NCBI RefSeq assembly: GCF_000685805.1
Contig: NZ_JMKP01000013.1
Location: 1-64,000, forward strand
Direction of reading: 5' to 3'
DNA: 64,000 bases
Origin: Psychrobacter phenylpyruvicus DSM 7000 = NBRC 102152
Lineage (GTDB): Bacteria; Pseudomonadota; Gammaproteobacteria; Pseudomonadales; Moraxellaceae
This document shows positions 45,964 to 55,041 of this stretch, piece after piece; position 1 is the stretch's first letter, and each line of letters begins with the position of its first letter. The translations under genes were made by a program, and so were the position numbers. Under the pieces are notes generated by a model. It saw only the letters and a list, made by a program, of their open reading frames with translations, searched no databases and was not told where the DNA came from.

Positions 45964-48231
45964 TTAAAATCTATTCAAAGTTTCTTCAAATTGAGGACGC
46001 TCAACCGTACCCACTTGCTGCACCTGTAACTTGCCATCGACGAAATACAATAAGGCAGGAGGCCCAAATAAGCTTAACTCGGACAAAATACGTGCCGACT
46101 CTTCATTAGTTTCAGTCACATCTAGTCGGACTAACTGCCACTGCTGCATTGCAGCTGGTCGATTGGTAAACAAGGTTTTGTCCATAATACGGCACTCAAC
46201 ACACCATTCTGCCGTAACATCAACCAATACTTTGGGGTTTTGTTCAATAATAGGAATAAGCTCATCTAAAGTATAGATATGCTTATCGCTGCTCTGAATA
46301 CCTGTTATCGCATCAGATGAGCCTAATGCTTGTGAATTGGCATTAATTAATGCCGCGTTAGGCTGAGAAAACACAGCCAGAGGCTGCCATGAGTCTTTAC
46401 TACCAGCAGCAGCGCCTACCAGTGTCAGAGCAGCCCAACCGCCTAACAAGATGGCTAATGGCTTAGTAAATAATTGTCCTCGACCACTCCATTTCCAAGC
46501 CCATACTGCTACTACCATGAACCACATCGCCCACAGCATCAACATAATAGGGCTAACCATGACACGTTCAACCAGTAACAGTGCCACCGCAAATAATAAT
46601 AAAGCAAACCCTTGCTTCACCCAGTTCATCCACTCGCCTGCTTTTGGCATTAAGTTACCCTGACTAGCGCCAAGTAGCATGAGCGGTGCTGACAATCCAA
46701 AACCTAACATGAATAAGGCGGCAAAGCCCAGTAGCGGATTGCCAATGGTTGAGACAGCCAGTAAGGCCCCGAACAAAGGAGCAGACACACAAGGAGATAC
46801 CACAAGTGCTGACAGTAACCCAGCAATAAAACTACCAAAGGTACTACCCAGATATTTATCCCCTGCTTGGCTCAAAGATTGAGTCTTTTGGCGAATGGCA
46901 TTGGGAACAGGAATTCTAATCACATCTAGCATATACAAAGCCAACAGAACAAATACTGCGGCAAAAGCTAATAATATAACTGGGTTTTGCAGCCAACCAA
47001 TAATACCAAGTTGCTGACCAAATACAGCGATAATCGCACCTAAGATACCATATGCAATGGCTACACCTAAGGCGTAGCTACCACTCAATATCAGACCTTT
47101 TTTGGCAGTCGGAGTATGCTGTCGTGCCACGATATTACTGACAATAGGCAACATAGGCAGAACACAAGGAGTAAACGCTAGACCCAAACCTGCCAAAAAT
47201 AACAATAACAAAGCCAACCAAGGGTGCTCTGCCAGACCAAAGGGATCTTGATCAACAACTCCTTCACTACCCAACCGCAAACCAGACTCACTTGAGCCTG
47301 CGTTTAAGCCATTATCTTGCGCAGTTAGGCTAGCCTCAGTAGAGTCGCCAACACCTTCTACATTTTGCCTATCCTCATTAAAAGCTAAGGCAGTCTCATT
47401 TTCGCTATTAGCGGTATCGGCAAGCTCGGTATCTTGTGCCGGTAACTTCTCATCCAATGCATTGTTATCGTCTGCTTCAAGAGCACTGGCAGTGGTAGCT
47501 GCTGTCGTCTGTGACTGTTGTTTCGCTGGCGCTGCCAAGTTATTTTGGGTTTTAGCTGTTGTATCTGGGTTAGCCGAAGCACTATTTCCGCTGGTTACTG
47601 GCTTGGAATTAGCCGCAGCAGTCTCTTTTGGCTTAGCAGTAGCCGCTGGCTCGCTTCTATTTTGCCCTGCTGCGCTTGACGTAGAGGGCGGTAAACTTAT
47701 GGCCAGCGTTTCTGTTTGCGGGGGATAGCACAGCCCTGCCTCAGCACAGCCCTGCCAGCTAATGGTTATGTTTTCATTAATTGCAGCAGCAGTGGTGTTG
47801 GTCAAGGTTGCCGTTGCAGTAACTTGCGGCTGCTTAAACACATCTACCTTACCAAAGGTAGGATCATCAATGGTCTGTGAGGCATGAGAGAATTTAATCG
47901 TAGAGGCTGATACCCCTGCTGGCAATTTTAAAGAAATCTTGTCTTTATATAGATAGTGCTTGGGGGTAATCTTTAGCGCGATGTTAACTTTATTGCCATT
48001 TTGGCTAGGTTTGACCGAAAAGGCCTGATCTACCTTTAGGAATTTCTCTTGGCTACCCTGAGTCTCAGCACCCCCAAATAAATCTGCTAGGCTAGCCGCT
48101 TGGGCTTGATTACCACTTACTCCAGAAACCAATCCAAAGCTTATAGATAAGGCTAACGAAGCCGCTAAGGCTTTACCACCAAAACGAGAAGGGGTGTTTG
48201 TTATTTTTACTGAGTTTTTCATTAAAGTCAT
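45964..48231 (-). CDS. dsbD: Thiol:disulfide interchange protein DsbD
   Basis: A 755-residue transmembrane reductant carrier that brings electrons from cytosolic thioredoxin to periplasmic DsbC and cytochrome c maturation. N-terminal alpha domain (SLADLFGG...CAEAGLCYPP with its redox Cys pair), a long Ala/Ser/Thr-rich linker (about 185-325), the eight-helix beta domain with FTPCVLPMLPI and VSPCVSAPLFGALL, and a C-terminal thioredoxin domain with active site WCVEC (Cys about 674 and 677). It is about 190 residues longer than the E. coli protein, mainly in the linker. Two ATGs three codons apart are possible starts. Confidence 0.95.
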   Translation of the reverse strand: MTLMKNSVKITNTPSRFGGKALAASLALSISFGLVSGVSGNQAQAASLADLFGGAETQGSQEKFLKVDQAFSVKPSQNGNKVNIALKITPKHYLYKDKISLKLPAGVSASTIKFSHASQTIDDPTFGKVDVFKQPQVTATATLTNTTAAAINENITISWQGCAEAGLCYPPQTETLAISLPPSTSSAAGQNRSEPAATAKPKETAAANSKPVTSGNSASANPDTTAKTQNNLAAPAKQQSQTTAATTASALEADDNNALDEKLPAQDTELADTANSENETALAFNEDRQNVEGVGDSTEASLTAQDNGLNAGSSESGLRLGSEGVVDQDPFGLAEHPWLALLLLFLAGLGLAFTPCVLPMLPIVSNIVARQHTPTAKKGLILSGSYALGVAIAYGILGAIIAVFGQQLGIIGWLQNPVILLAFAAVFVLLALYMLDVIRIPVPNAIRQKTQSLSQAGDKYLGSTFGSFIAGLLSALVVSPCVSAPLFGALLAVSTIGNPLLGFAALFMLGFGLSAPLMLLGASQGNLMPKAGEWMNWVKQGFALLLFAVALLLVERVMVSPIMLMLWAMWFMVVAVWAWKWSGRGQLFTKPLAILLGGWAALTLVGAAAGSKDSWQPLAVFSQPNAALINANSQALGSSDAITGIQSSDKHIYTLDELIPIIEQNPKVLVDVTAEWCVECRIMDKTLFTNRPAAMQQWQLVRLDVTETNEESARILSELSLFGPPALLYFVDGKLQVQQVGTVERPQFEETLNRF

Positions 48232-48404
48232 TTCATATCGGCAAGGTGACCTTACTAGCAGTGGATAAGGTCAAGTGGGTGGGTGTACTGAATAAAACAA
48301 GTCCACAGCTATCTATCGAATAGCCACAAACGATTTATGACTATAATTCACTGAACTTGCTATATAATATATTTTTGTATAATAAGTATTAATGACACCA
48401 GCTG

Positions 48405-49430
48405 TTAAGATTTACCTTCATCTCCAAAGGCACCAGGAAATTGCTTCAAATCCACCGTATCCGGCATCTCAGGCATGATACCTTGGGTAAACAAGGCATC
48501 CAAATGCTCAATTTGCTGTTTTTTATCAAATTCATTGACCTCTGCAATGAGCATTTTTTCAATATATTTATCCAATTGATAACAGCTAAGTCGGGCACAA
48601 AGTACCGCCAACTGATAAATACGACGCTTACAATAGACATCAACGCTGTGCAATAACCGAACCAGCTTCGCAGTTTCTAATGAAGCATATTTATAGTCAG
48701 GCACGACAGTTTCAGGTAAAGGCGTTACCCCATAGGCTATCGACAAGTGAGCTAGATAATAGCAACAAAATAAATAACCCAAGACATGACCAATAAAGTA
48801 GCCCCGGTCATAGGTGTAACTCATTACCCCAAAGTGGCCCAATACATAGCTATTAAGACTGGCCTGATCGGCGATACTGTCTTTATCTCTAAGACGCCCT
48901 ACAGTAGGGAGTTTTAGATGGTTTTTATTCACTGAAGTCAATTGCCAACCCACAGGCTGCTGAGCAGGCATATGATGTACGATATCTGCAATAAGATCAT
49001 CAACAATGTGCAACTGCTGCCACATCATCTCATTTTTATCCAAATCAATTATGCCCCGCTGATCAAGGGCTCGGGCCATTTGGAATTGCTGGTACTCAAT
49101 AAACTGTGACTTTAGCGTCTGCACCATATAAGTGGGACGTAATAAGGGGTTTATGGTATAAAAAAACTCAGTGCGTTTTAGCTGATGTTCATACAACCCC
49201 ACTCGCTGTTTGGCTACCTTCTCCATTTCCTTAGCTTGGACAGAGTTATTAATCTCAAAAGCTTCGGTTTGGTATAACGCAACTAATTCCGCTTTTGTGT
49301 TAGGCATGGTCATAGATTGATCCACAACGTCAATAGCCTCTACCTCACCTTGTTGAACAGTGACGGATTCAGAGCTAACGTCATCTTTAGACTTAATTTG
49401 TGCGGTAATCGTTATTGAACGGTTTGCCAT
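48405..49430 (-). CDS. Hypothetical protein, 341 residues
   Basis: I do not recognise this protein. The N-terminal 50 residues are polar, then a mostly helical part (about 55-330) with many Tyr, Leu and Gln. The stretch YFIGHVLGYLFCCYYLAHLSIAYG near residue 210 is hydrophobic enough for one membrane helix or a buried helix. DEVN- and YCKRRIYQLAVLCARL blocks follow. A GAGA sequence eight bases before the ATG supports the start. No signal peptide, no operon partner. It seems a lineage-specific conserved gene by its ordinary composition. Confidence 0.55.
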   Translation of the reverse strand: MANRSITITAQIKSKDDVSSESVTVQQGEVEAIDVVDQSMTMPNTKAELVALYQTEAFEINNSVQAKEMEKVAKQRVGLYEHQLKRTEFFYTINPLLRPTYMVQTLKSQFIEYQQFQMARALDQRGIIDLDKNEMMWQQLHIVDDLIADIVHHMPAQQPVGWQLTSVNKNHLKLPTVGRLRDKDSIADQASLNSYVLGHFGVMSYTYDRGYFIGHVLGYLFCCYYLAHLSIAYGVTPLPETVVPDYKYASLETAKLVRLLHSVDVYCKRRIYQLAVLCARLSCYQLDKYIEKMLIAEVNEFDKKQQIEHLDALFTQGIMPEMPDTVDLKQFPGAFGDEGKS

Positions 49431-49700
49431 AATAATATCTCGACCCTCTTTAAGATGCCTTTATCATACCATTATTGCCAAAGCTGAACATGTTAGATTG
49501 ATAAGCAGTTTGGTAGCTACTGACTGAGTAATCCATGAATCAATCAATATAGATACGGAGCCATAAATAATGGAATTGGAATTGAAATAGCAATGAAATA
49601 AAACACAAAAAACGAAAATGCAAAAAAACCAACCAAGACAACGTCTAGATTAGCAAATAAGATAATTTTTAGCTTTGAGAAGTAAAAGGAGGGATAAAAA

Positions 49701-49776
49701 TGGGGCGACTGATGGGACTTGAACCCACGACAACCGAGATCACAACCCGGGGCTCTACCAACTGAGCTACAGCCGC
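49701..49776 (-). tRNA. tRNA-His (GTG anticodon)
   Basis: A full cloverleaf with TAGCTCAGTTGGTAGAGC D-arm, anticodon loop TTGTGAT and GGTTCAAGTCC T-arm. The CCA end is encoded (49701-49703). An extra G at 49777 pairs with C73, the hallmark of tRNA-His. Confidence 0.97.
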
Positions 49777-49849
49777 CATAATCAACACAGAGTGTATTGA
49801 AAGTGCAATGCATTACCTAACCATATAGGTATTACAATTCAGGCGAAAG

Positions 49850-49926
49850 TGGTGCGCCTGGCAGGATTCGAACCTGCGACCACCTGCTTAGAAGGCAGAT
49901 GCTCTATCCAACTGAGCTACAGGCGC
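49850..49926 (-). tRNA. tRNA-Arg (TCT anticodon)
   Basis: Cloverleaf with GCGCCTG acceptor arm, D-arm TAGCTCAGTTGGATAGAGC, anticodon loop CTTCTAA and T-arm GGTTCGAATCC. CCA is encoded at 49850-49852. Confidence 0.97.
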
Positions 49927-50016
49927 TCATAGTGCTAACATTGTTGTTATCTAACTACACTGTTATTAAAACACATAAAAGAGAGTAATAAACAACGAAT
50001 GTCGTATTTGAAGCAT

Positions 50017-50036
50017 AAAAAAAAGCCTGTAAGGCT
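50017..50036 (-). terminator. Terminator between tRNA-Pro and tRNA-Arg
   Basis: On the minus strand AGCCT-TAC-AGGCT is followed by TTTTTTTT. It lies 12 bases after the tRNA-Pro end, suggesting that the Pro gene is its own unit. Confidence 0.75.
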
Positions 50037-50047
50037 CTAGTAAAAAG

Positions 50048-50124
<77 letters not shown>

Positions 50125-50281
50125 ATATCTTACTTTTCTTTTTTTCGACTTTGATAACCTTGTGATTAACTAAATAATCTGTGTCATCGCTATCGAGGTG
50201 CATATAATAGGACTAAACCTTCATCTTGTCAACACTTTTTTTAAATTATTTTCAAAAAATGTCGAACCTATTATAAAACCA

Positions 50282-51814
50282 TCAAATCAGTAGTAAGCCC
50301 TGATGGGGGTCAAAAGGTATCACACTCATTTGTGTAATCCTGTCTGAAACATCACCGTCCTGATTTGAGTGCCTATTCTCGTCCAAATTATCAAAAACGT
50401 CAAGCCTTTGTGCAAAATTTTTTGTTTTGGGATAAATTAACCACGCATTTTGACAATTTAAGTGCTGTTGATAGCTATAAAGCTGCTGCCAGTCTGCCCC
50501 GCTTACATGAGTAGCGGCAGAAAGCGCTTTATACTTAATATCTAACACATGACTAATTCTGCCGTCTTTGGTCATTAGACAAGCATCAGGTACCAGCTTT
50601 TGGATAACCTCTGGGTTTGATAGCGAGTGAGCGGTCGGCGACTTCACGTGTAGCCAATCAAAACTGGGCTGAATAATAAGTTGGCTATCTGCTAACTGCT
50701 GGGTAACCCAGCCCTTTAGCTTACCGAGCACCCAACGCTCAAACGCATGGTTCATATTTATCATTAGTGCCGCAGTAGGCAGCTGATCCCCAAACTTACG
50801 GTCTCTGCTGTGTTTCGATTCAGCCACAGTCCCTTGCGTCAATAACCACCACCCCCACTCTATGGCATGAGTCACGCGCTGCAGCTGTACAACACCTAAC
50901 TGGCTGCCCCAACTGGCTGTATTGTTTTTTAGCTGTTGGTAAATGGGCGTCCAACTCTGAGAGGGCAAGGCCATCACCCCTTGCAAGCTACTCGGTAGCT
51001 GCTGATCAAAGCTGCTTTCATTTATCACAGCCTGAGCAGACAGCTTCTGCAGCTGTTGCCAAGCAGTGGCCAAAAACTGTGCCAATAGTTGATCAGTCTC
51101 AAACACCGCTTGCTCAGTATATAGGTAATGCGGGCGATGCCAGTTGTTTTTTAGCTGAGCGGCAAGATTAATCTTACCTTGTGCTTTGGGCTGATTATGC
51201 ACCTGAGTTTGATAGCGACTCGGTAAGATCTGTGCTGCTTGATGCAGTGCTTGACGGATTGTTGCTAGCAAGCCCTCATACCAAGGCTTATCTAACGCTG
51301 GCGAAGCGCTTGCCAGTTGCGAGGGTATATTTGAATAAAAAGGAGGATAAAAGCCAGGTTTAGAGGCTAGGTTTAGCGCCGCTAGCTCTTTTTGTAAGTT
51401 ATCTGTACTAATATCCTGTAGCATGGTCGCCACCCACTGCCGAGCCTGTGCTATCTCTATCTTACGCTTAGCCAATACAGCAGTTGAGTCAGTTGCAGTT
51501 GGCAGCTGCCAGGGGCTTTGGTGAGTATCTGCTGCTGTCTCTACACTAATTTTCGGCAGTATCTCAAGAGTTAAGCCACTGGGTAAAATTACTTTTGCTA
51601 AATAATGACTGACCACCAATCTCAGCTGACCGCGCTTAACTTCTATACCAAAGCAAGGCAGCTCTTGTTCAATCAAATAGTCAAAGTCTGTGCTGTACGC
51701 AAAGTCTTGCCGGCTGAGACGCTGATGTTCAAAGCAGCTAATCACGCCATCATTCTGATAAGTGTTGATCACGCCATATCGATCTGTATTTTGACCAGTA
51801 ACGCCTGAATACAA
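50282..51814 (-). CDS. mcrC: McrC nuclease subunit of a McrBC type IV restriction system
   Basis: A 510-residue partner of McrB in cutting modified (methylcytosine) DNA. N-terminal part (about 1-200) mediates binding to the McrB ring. The nuclease core of PD-(D/E)xK type is near the C-terminus: VPDACLMTKDG then HVLDIKYKAL (D..D-x-K at about 424-428) and DWQQLYSYQQH. Start is TTG, with AGGAG nine bases upstream inside the end of mcrB. The three-base gap after mcrB shows an operon. Longer than E. coli McrC (348 residues), typical of the larger family form. tRNA genes lie just downstream. Confidence 0.85.
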   Translation of the reverse strand: MYSGVTGQNTDRYGVINTYQNDGVISCFEHQRLSRQDFAYSTDFDYLIEQELPCFGIEVKRGQLRLVVSHYLAKVILPSGLTLEILPKISVETAADTHQSPWQLPTATDSTAVLAKRKIEIAQARQWVATMLQDISTDNLQKELAALNLASKPGFYPPFYSNIPSQLASASPALDKPWYEGLLATIRQALHQAAQILPSRYQTQVHNQPKAQGKINLAAQLKNNWHRPHYLYTEQAVFETDQLLAQFLATAWQQLQKLSAQAVINESSFDQQLPSSLQGVMALPSQSWTPIYQQLKNNTASWGSQLGVVQLQRVTHAIEWGWWLLTQGTVAESKHSRDRKFGDQLPTAALMINMNHAFERWVLGKLKGWVTQQLADSQLIIQPSFDWLHVKSPTAHSLSNPEVIQKLVPDACLMTKDGRISHVLDIKYKALSAATHVSGADWQQLYSYQQHLNCQNAWLIYPKTKNFAQRLDVFDNLDENRHSNQDGDVSDRITQMSVIPFDPHQGLLLI

Positions 51815-51817
51815 GGG

Positions 51818-53314
51818 TTATGACTCCTGTGGTGACAGATAGCTGGCATAAAGCAGCTGATAGGGCTTGGCTGTTAGATATATGTCTTCTATATCAGCTT
51901 CTTTTTTTACCTCAGTATTTAGGGTAGCTGCAGCAATGAAGTTAGGGTTTAATCCAGCTGAAGCAGAAGCCTGACCCTGCGTAGCAGGTGACCACTGCGA
52001 TTCTTGAGCATTGGGCTCAATACCCATTTGTAACAAGCTGAGTGAGGGGGTTAACTCAGTAAAGCTGTCCATTAATTGATTTCCCCCACTGCCCTGACCA
52101 TATAGCACTTGAGCCAATAGCCCAGGGATTTGTGCCGGCATAGCGCTGAGCTTTATGTACTCAATGATTTGCGGAATAATCTGGCGATATAGACGTCGAG
52201 CCAGCTGAGCGGTATCGTTTATACCCATGAAATAAGACTGCCCCAACTGAGCTTCTGCCCCAAACAAAGTAAACAAGCGCTGATTTAAAGCTTGCATCAA
52301 AGCTGCTAAGTTAACGCTATCGCCTGCTTTGTCTGTAATATCACTTAAAATCGAGCTGTCAGGATAGCAAGTAACAAACTCAAAGCGTCTTCTAAAGGCA
52401 GTGTCTAAGGTCGCCAAGGAGCGGTCTTGAGTATTCATGGTGGCATAAATATCAACATTGCTAGGTACCATAAATTGACGCCCTGAGTAAGCCAAACGTA
52501 CCGCCATTGGGGTTGCTCCCCCTGCTCGCTTGCTCGGTTCTATGACGCTCATCAGCTCACCAAATACTTGTGAAGTATTGGCTCTATTAATCTCGTCAAT
52601 CAACATCGCATAACGGTGATTGGGATCATTACTTGCCTTAGCACACAGCTCCAAAAAAGCCCCTTGCTGTATCTCATACTGCATTTGACCGGTTTGTGGG
52701 TGAATACGAGGGCGAATTCCTTCCACAAATTCATCATAGCCATAAGATTGATGAAAACTCACCAAACAGCTACGGCTTACCACTAGCTCTTGGCTGTGAT
52801 GCTGTTGTTTACCCTGTTCCTCATACAACGACAACAGCTCAGATAGCTGACTGCGTAGTGCCTGCTTCATCTCATCTAATAAGAACCACTGACTGCTCTG
52901 TGTTTTATCAAAATAAGAGTTAGCAGAACGTTGGCTGGTATTGACCGTCACCGATTCTGGATGAGCGTGCTTGTTCAGCTGAACCCATAAAGTCTGATTG
53001 ATATTTTCATTACGTTTATTAGCCGCGGCTTTATCCATGACTAGCGGATGACGCATCATCTCCGGCACTGTCATCAACCTGTCTTCTAGGAGCAATACAG
53101 CGCACACCACCTCACACCATCCATAATGACTAAGCTGCTGGATACGCCAACTGCCCCAGGAAGACTCGATAGATTCGTCATATTGCTTTTGTAACTCAAG
53201 CAGCCTATGAGTTTTTCCTGTGCCTGCTACACCAGTAAAAATAATATTGGTAGGTTCAGTCGGTAAGGAGGTTAAATGGGGTATCAAATCTTGGTTCAAA
53301 GTATCTCTTCGCAT
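51818..53314 (-). CDS. mcrB: McrB AAA+ GTPase subunit, lacking the DNA-binding N-domain
   Basis: A 498-residue AAA+ motor. Walker A GVAGTGKTHRLLE (about 27-39), a helical insert with GWCEVVCAVLL and IWQ-like segments as in McrB relatives, the family's FHQSYGYDEFVEGIRP, Walker B MLIDEINRAN, sensor NTQDRSLATLDTAFRRRFEF (NTQD in place of the guanine-specific NTAD of E. coli McrB). The N-terminal modified-DNA reading domain of E. coli McrB is absent, so specificity must lie elsewhere or in the polar C-terminal tail. I chose the ATG at 53314 although no good RBS is seen. A TTG at 53347 is in frame. Ring-shaped oligomer with McrC. Confidence 0.85.
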   Translation of the reverse strand: MRRDTLNQDLIPHLTSLPTEPTNIIFTGVAGTGKTHRLLELQKQYDESIESSWGSWRIQQLSHYGWCEVVCAVLLLEDRLMTVPEMMRHPLVMDKAAANKRNENINQTLWVQLNKHAHPESVTVNTSQRSANSYFDKTQSSQWFLLDEMKQALRSQLSELLSLYEEQGKQQHHSQELVVSRSCLVSFHQSYGYDEFVEGIRPRIHPQTGQMQYEIQQGAFLELCAKASNDPNHRYAMLIDEINRANTSQVFGELMSVIEPSKRAGGATPMAVRLAYSGRQFMVPSNVDIYATMNTQDRSLATLDTAFRRRFEFVTCYPDSSILSDITDKAGDSVNLAALMQALNQRLFTLFGAEAQLGQSYFMGINDTAQLARRLYRQIIPQIIEYIKLSAMPAQIPGLLAQVLYGQGSGGNQLMDSFTELTPSLSLLQMGIEPNAQESQWSPATQGQASASAGLNPNFIAAATLNTEVKKEADIEDIYLTAKPYQLLYASYLSPQES

Positions 53315-53498
53315 TTTTAAAGTTTTAATGGTGGGGTTACTTAGCAATCGGCAACGCTTTTTTGTGACCGCTATATCATCTCTTATTGGCTGCTGGTTTT
53401 GCTATACTCTTTTCATTATGACCGGATATCACTATTTAACTGTAACTATAAAACAACTGTAACCATAAAAGTTCACTCAAACCATGAAAGGAAGCGTT

Positions 53499-54191
53499 AT
53501 GAGCCAATTATCAAACCTTATACAGCAAGTCTCTTCTACTAGCAAAGCTGCGGCTGAAAAAGCAGCCACAATAGCCGCTCAACTAAACCTGCCTTCTAAA
53601 GCGGCTCAGTCGAGCAATAATACTGCCGATCAGGGCGCCTCTAATGAAACTCAATCCAAAGGAGTTAGTAATCCTTTTACCAAAATCTTAAAGGCGGTAC
53701 AATTTCTACCCAAATCGACTCAATCTTTTGTACTGACCAAAGCCTTTAGTAAGATTGTACCTTATGTCGGCACTACTGGCATTGTTTACGAAGAAGTGAG
53801 CCCAAATAAGCTGGTGGTTAGCTTAGAAAATAAAAAAGCCGTACAAAACCACATTGGTTCGGTACATGCTGTGGCAGTAACTTTATTGGCAGAGACCGCT
53901 ACCGGCTTTGTCTTGGCAATGAATCTACCTTCTGATAGAGTCCTACTGGTTAAATCTTATGAAGTGAATTTCTATCGTCCTGTCAAAAAAGGACAAATAG
54001 CTGCCATAGCCACTTTAAGTGATGAGCAGCGTCAATATATTTTAGATACCCCTAAAGGTGAGATGGTCATTCCTTGTGTCATCGAGGACCGTAACTCTGA
54101 TAGCGACCGTGCTCCAATTACGGTAGATATGACTTGGGCTTGGATTCCAAAATCTCAGCTTAAACAGCGCCGTGAAGGTAAAAGCAAATAA
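53499..54191 (+). CDS. DUF4442-type hot-dog thioesterase-like protein
   Basis: A 230-residue protein. After an N-terminal Ala/Ser/Lys-rich region of about 60 residues it has a hot-dog fold domain: FVLTKAFSKIVPYVGTTGIVYEEVSPNKLVVSLENKK, NHIGSVHAVAVTLLAETATGF and VKSYEVNFYRPVKKG. This fits the DUF4442 thioesterase group, which may hydrolyse acyl-CoA or acyl-ACP. The equivalent of the catalytic Asp/Glu in the central helix could be the Glu of AETATG. The start ATG at 53499 has GGAAG five bases upstream, and the earlier ATG at 53484 is less good. Substrate unknown. Single gene divergent from mcrB. Confidence 0.8.
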   Translation: MSQLSNLIQQVSSTSKAAAEKAATIAAQLNLPSKAAQSSNNTADQGASNETQSKGVSNPFTKILKAVQFLPKSTQSFVLTKAFSKIVPYVGTTGIVYEEVSPNKLVVSLENKKAVQNHIGSVHAVAVTLLAETATGFVLAMNLPSDRVLLVKSYEVNFYRPVKKGQIAAIATLSDEQRQYILDTPKGEMVIPCVIEDRNSDSDRAPITVDMTWAWIPKSQLKQRREGKSK

Positions 54192-54253
54192 GTTAAGGTA
54201 AATAAACTTACTCTGAGTAGCTTCTTCAAGGAGCCACTTAATCAAGCTCAATA

Positions 54254-54288
54254 AAAAAGGCACGACTGACCATCAGCAGTGCCTTTTT
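54254..54288. terminator. Bidirectional terminator
   Basis: Arms AAAAAGGCAC and GTGCCTTTTT, loop of 15 bases. Lies between the convergent thioesterase-like and DUF6586-like genes. Confidence 0.85.
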
Positions 54289-54382
54289 ATCACTTATTAT
54301 AGCTTAAACTTTTATGGCCAAAAATTAGCTTTAACCTAAACTAGCTGTAACCGAGAGTCTGAGATAATAGCCACGGATATGA

Positions 54383-54892
54383 CTAGTATTCCACCATGCC
54401 GCCGCGCATCTCATCGACCAAAGTCATAAACTCAGTGCGCCAGTCACGAATGGTCTGCTCGTCGGGCAACCACTGATTTGACAACGTTACCACATTGACA
54501 ATCAAATCTTGACTAGAGGTTTCTAAGCCCTTAGTGTCAGGTGCTGGTGCATACTGACAGCGCTGATAGGCCTTATTGATATTGGCCAATACCCCAGAAT
54601 CTAGCGAGATTTTAATACGTTGTAGCTCTGGTGAAATTAGAGTTTTTTTCTCTAAAGCAGTCTCAATGTAGTCAATACTGGGCTGACTGGTATCTAAGTT
54701 ATAAAAATGTGCCAACTCCTGTAAGAAAGCCCATAACGCCCCTTGTAGATGAAAGATTGCGGTTTCACAATGGGCTTGATATAACTGTTTATCTGTCGTC
54801 TCGCCTGCTTGCTTACACGCTACTCTACAAAAATAAAACTTTTGATTGGTTCGATCTGCTTGATAACGGGCTACTCTACCTTTATCTGCCAT
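54383..54892 (-). CDS. DUF6586-like cytosolic protein
   Basis: A 169-residue helical protein, function unknown. It starts MADKGRVARYQADRTNQKFYFCR, then QAHCETAIFHLQGALWAFLQELAH and ends with DWRTEFMTLVDEMRGGMVEY. It matches the DUF6586 family as I recall it, found mainly in gammaproteobacteria. No signal peptide or membrane segment. I chose the ATG at 54892 over a GTG at 54904. Single gene sharing a terminator with the thioesterase-like gene. Confidence 0.7.
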   Translation of the reverse strand: MADKGRVARYQADRTNQKFYFCRVACKQAGETTDKQLYQAHCETAIFHLQGALWAFLQELAHFYNLDTSQPSIDYIETALEKKTLISPELQRIKISLDSGVLANINKAYQRCQYAPAPDTKGLETSSQDLIVNVVTLSNQWLPDEQTIRDWRTEFMTLVDEMRGGMVEY

Positions 54893-54973
54893 TTCTACTC
54901 TCACACCCTACTTATATAAAAGATAAATGTACCATAAATATGTTATTTATATCTCATTCATCCTTGCTGAAAA

Positions 54974-55000
54974 TAAAAAAACCCGCTTAATACAAGCAGG
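54974..55000 (-). terminator. Terminator of the downstream minus-strand gene
   Basis: On the minus strand CCTGCTT-GTATT-AAGCGGG is followed by TTTTTTT. It closes the gene ending at 55042. Confidence 0.85.
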
Positions 55001-55041
55001 CTTCCTATAATTTGGTACCAATAATAAATGACTAAAACCAT

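Noticed and set aside
49544..49813. Minus-strand open frame covering tRNA-His
   Set aside because: It reads through the tRNA gene and has the typical translation of a tRNA (GGCSSVGRAPGCDLGCRGFKS). It is an artefact.
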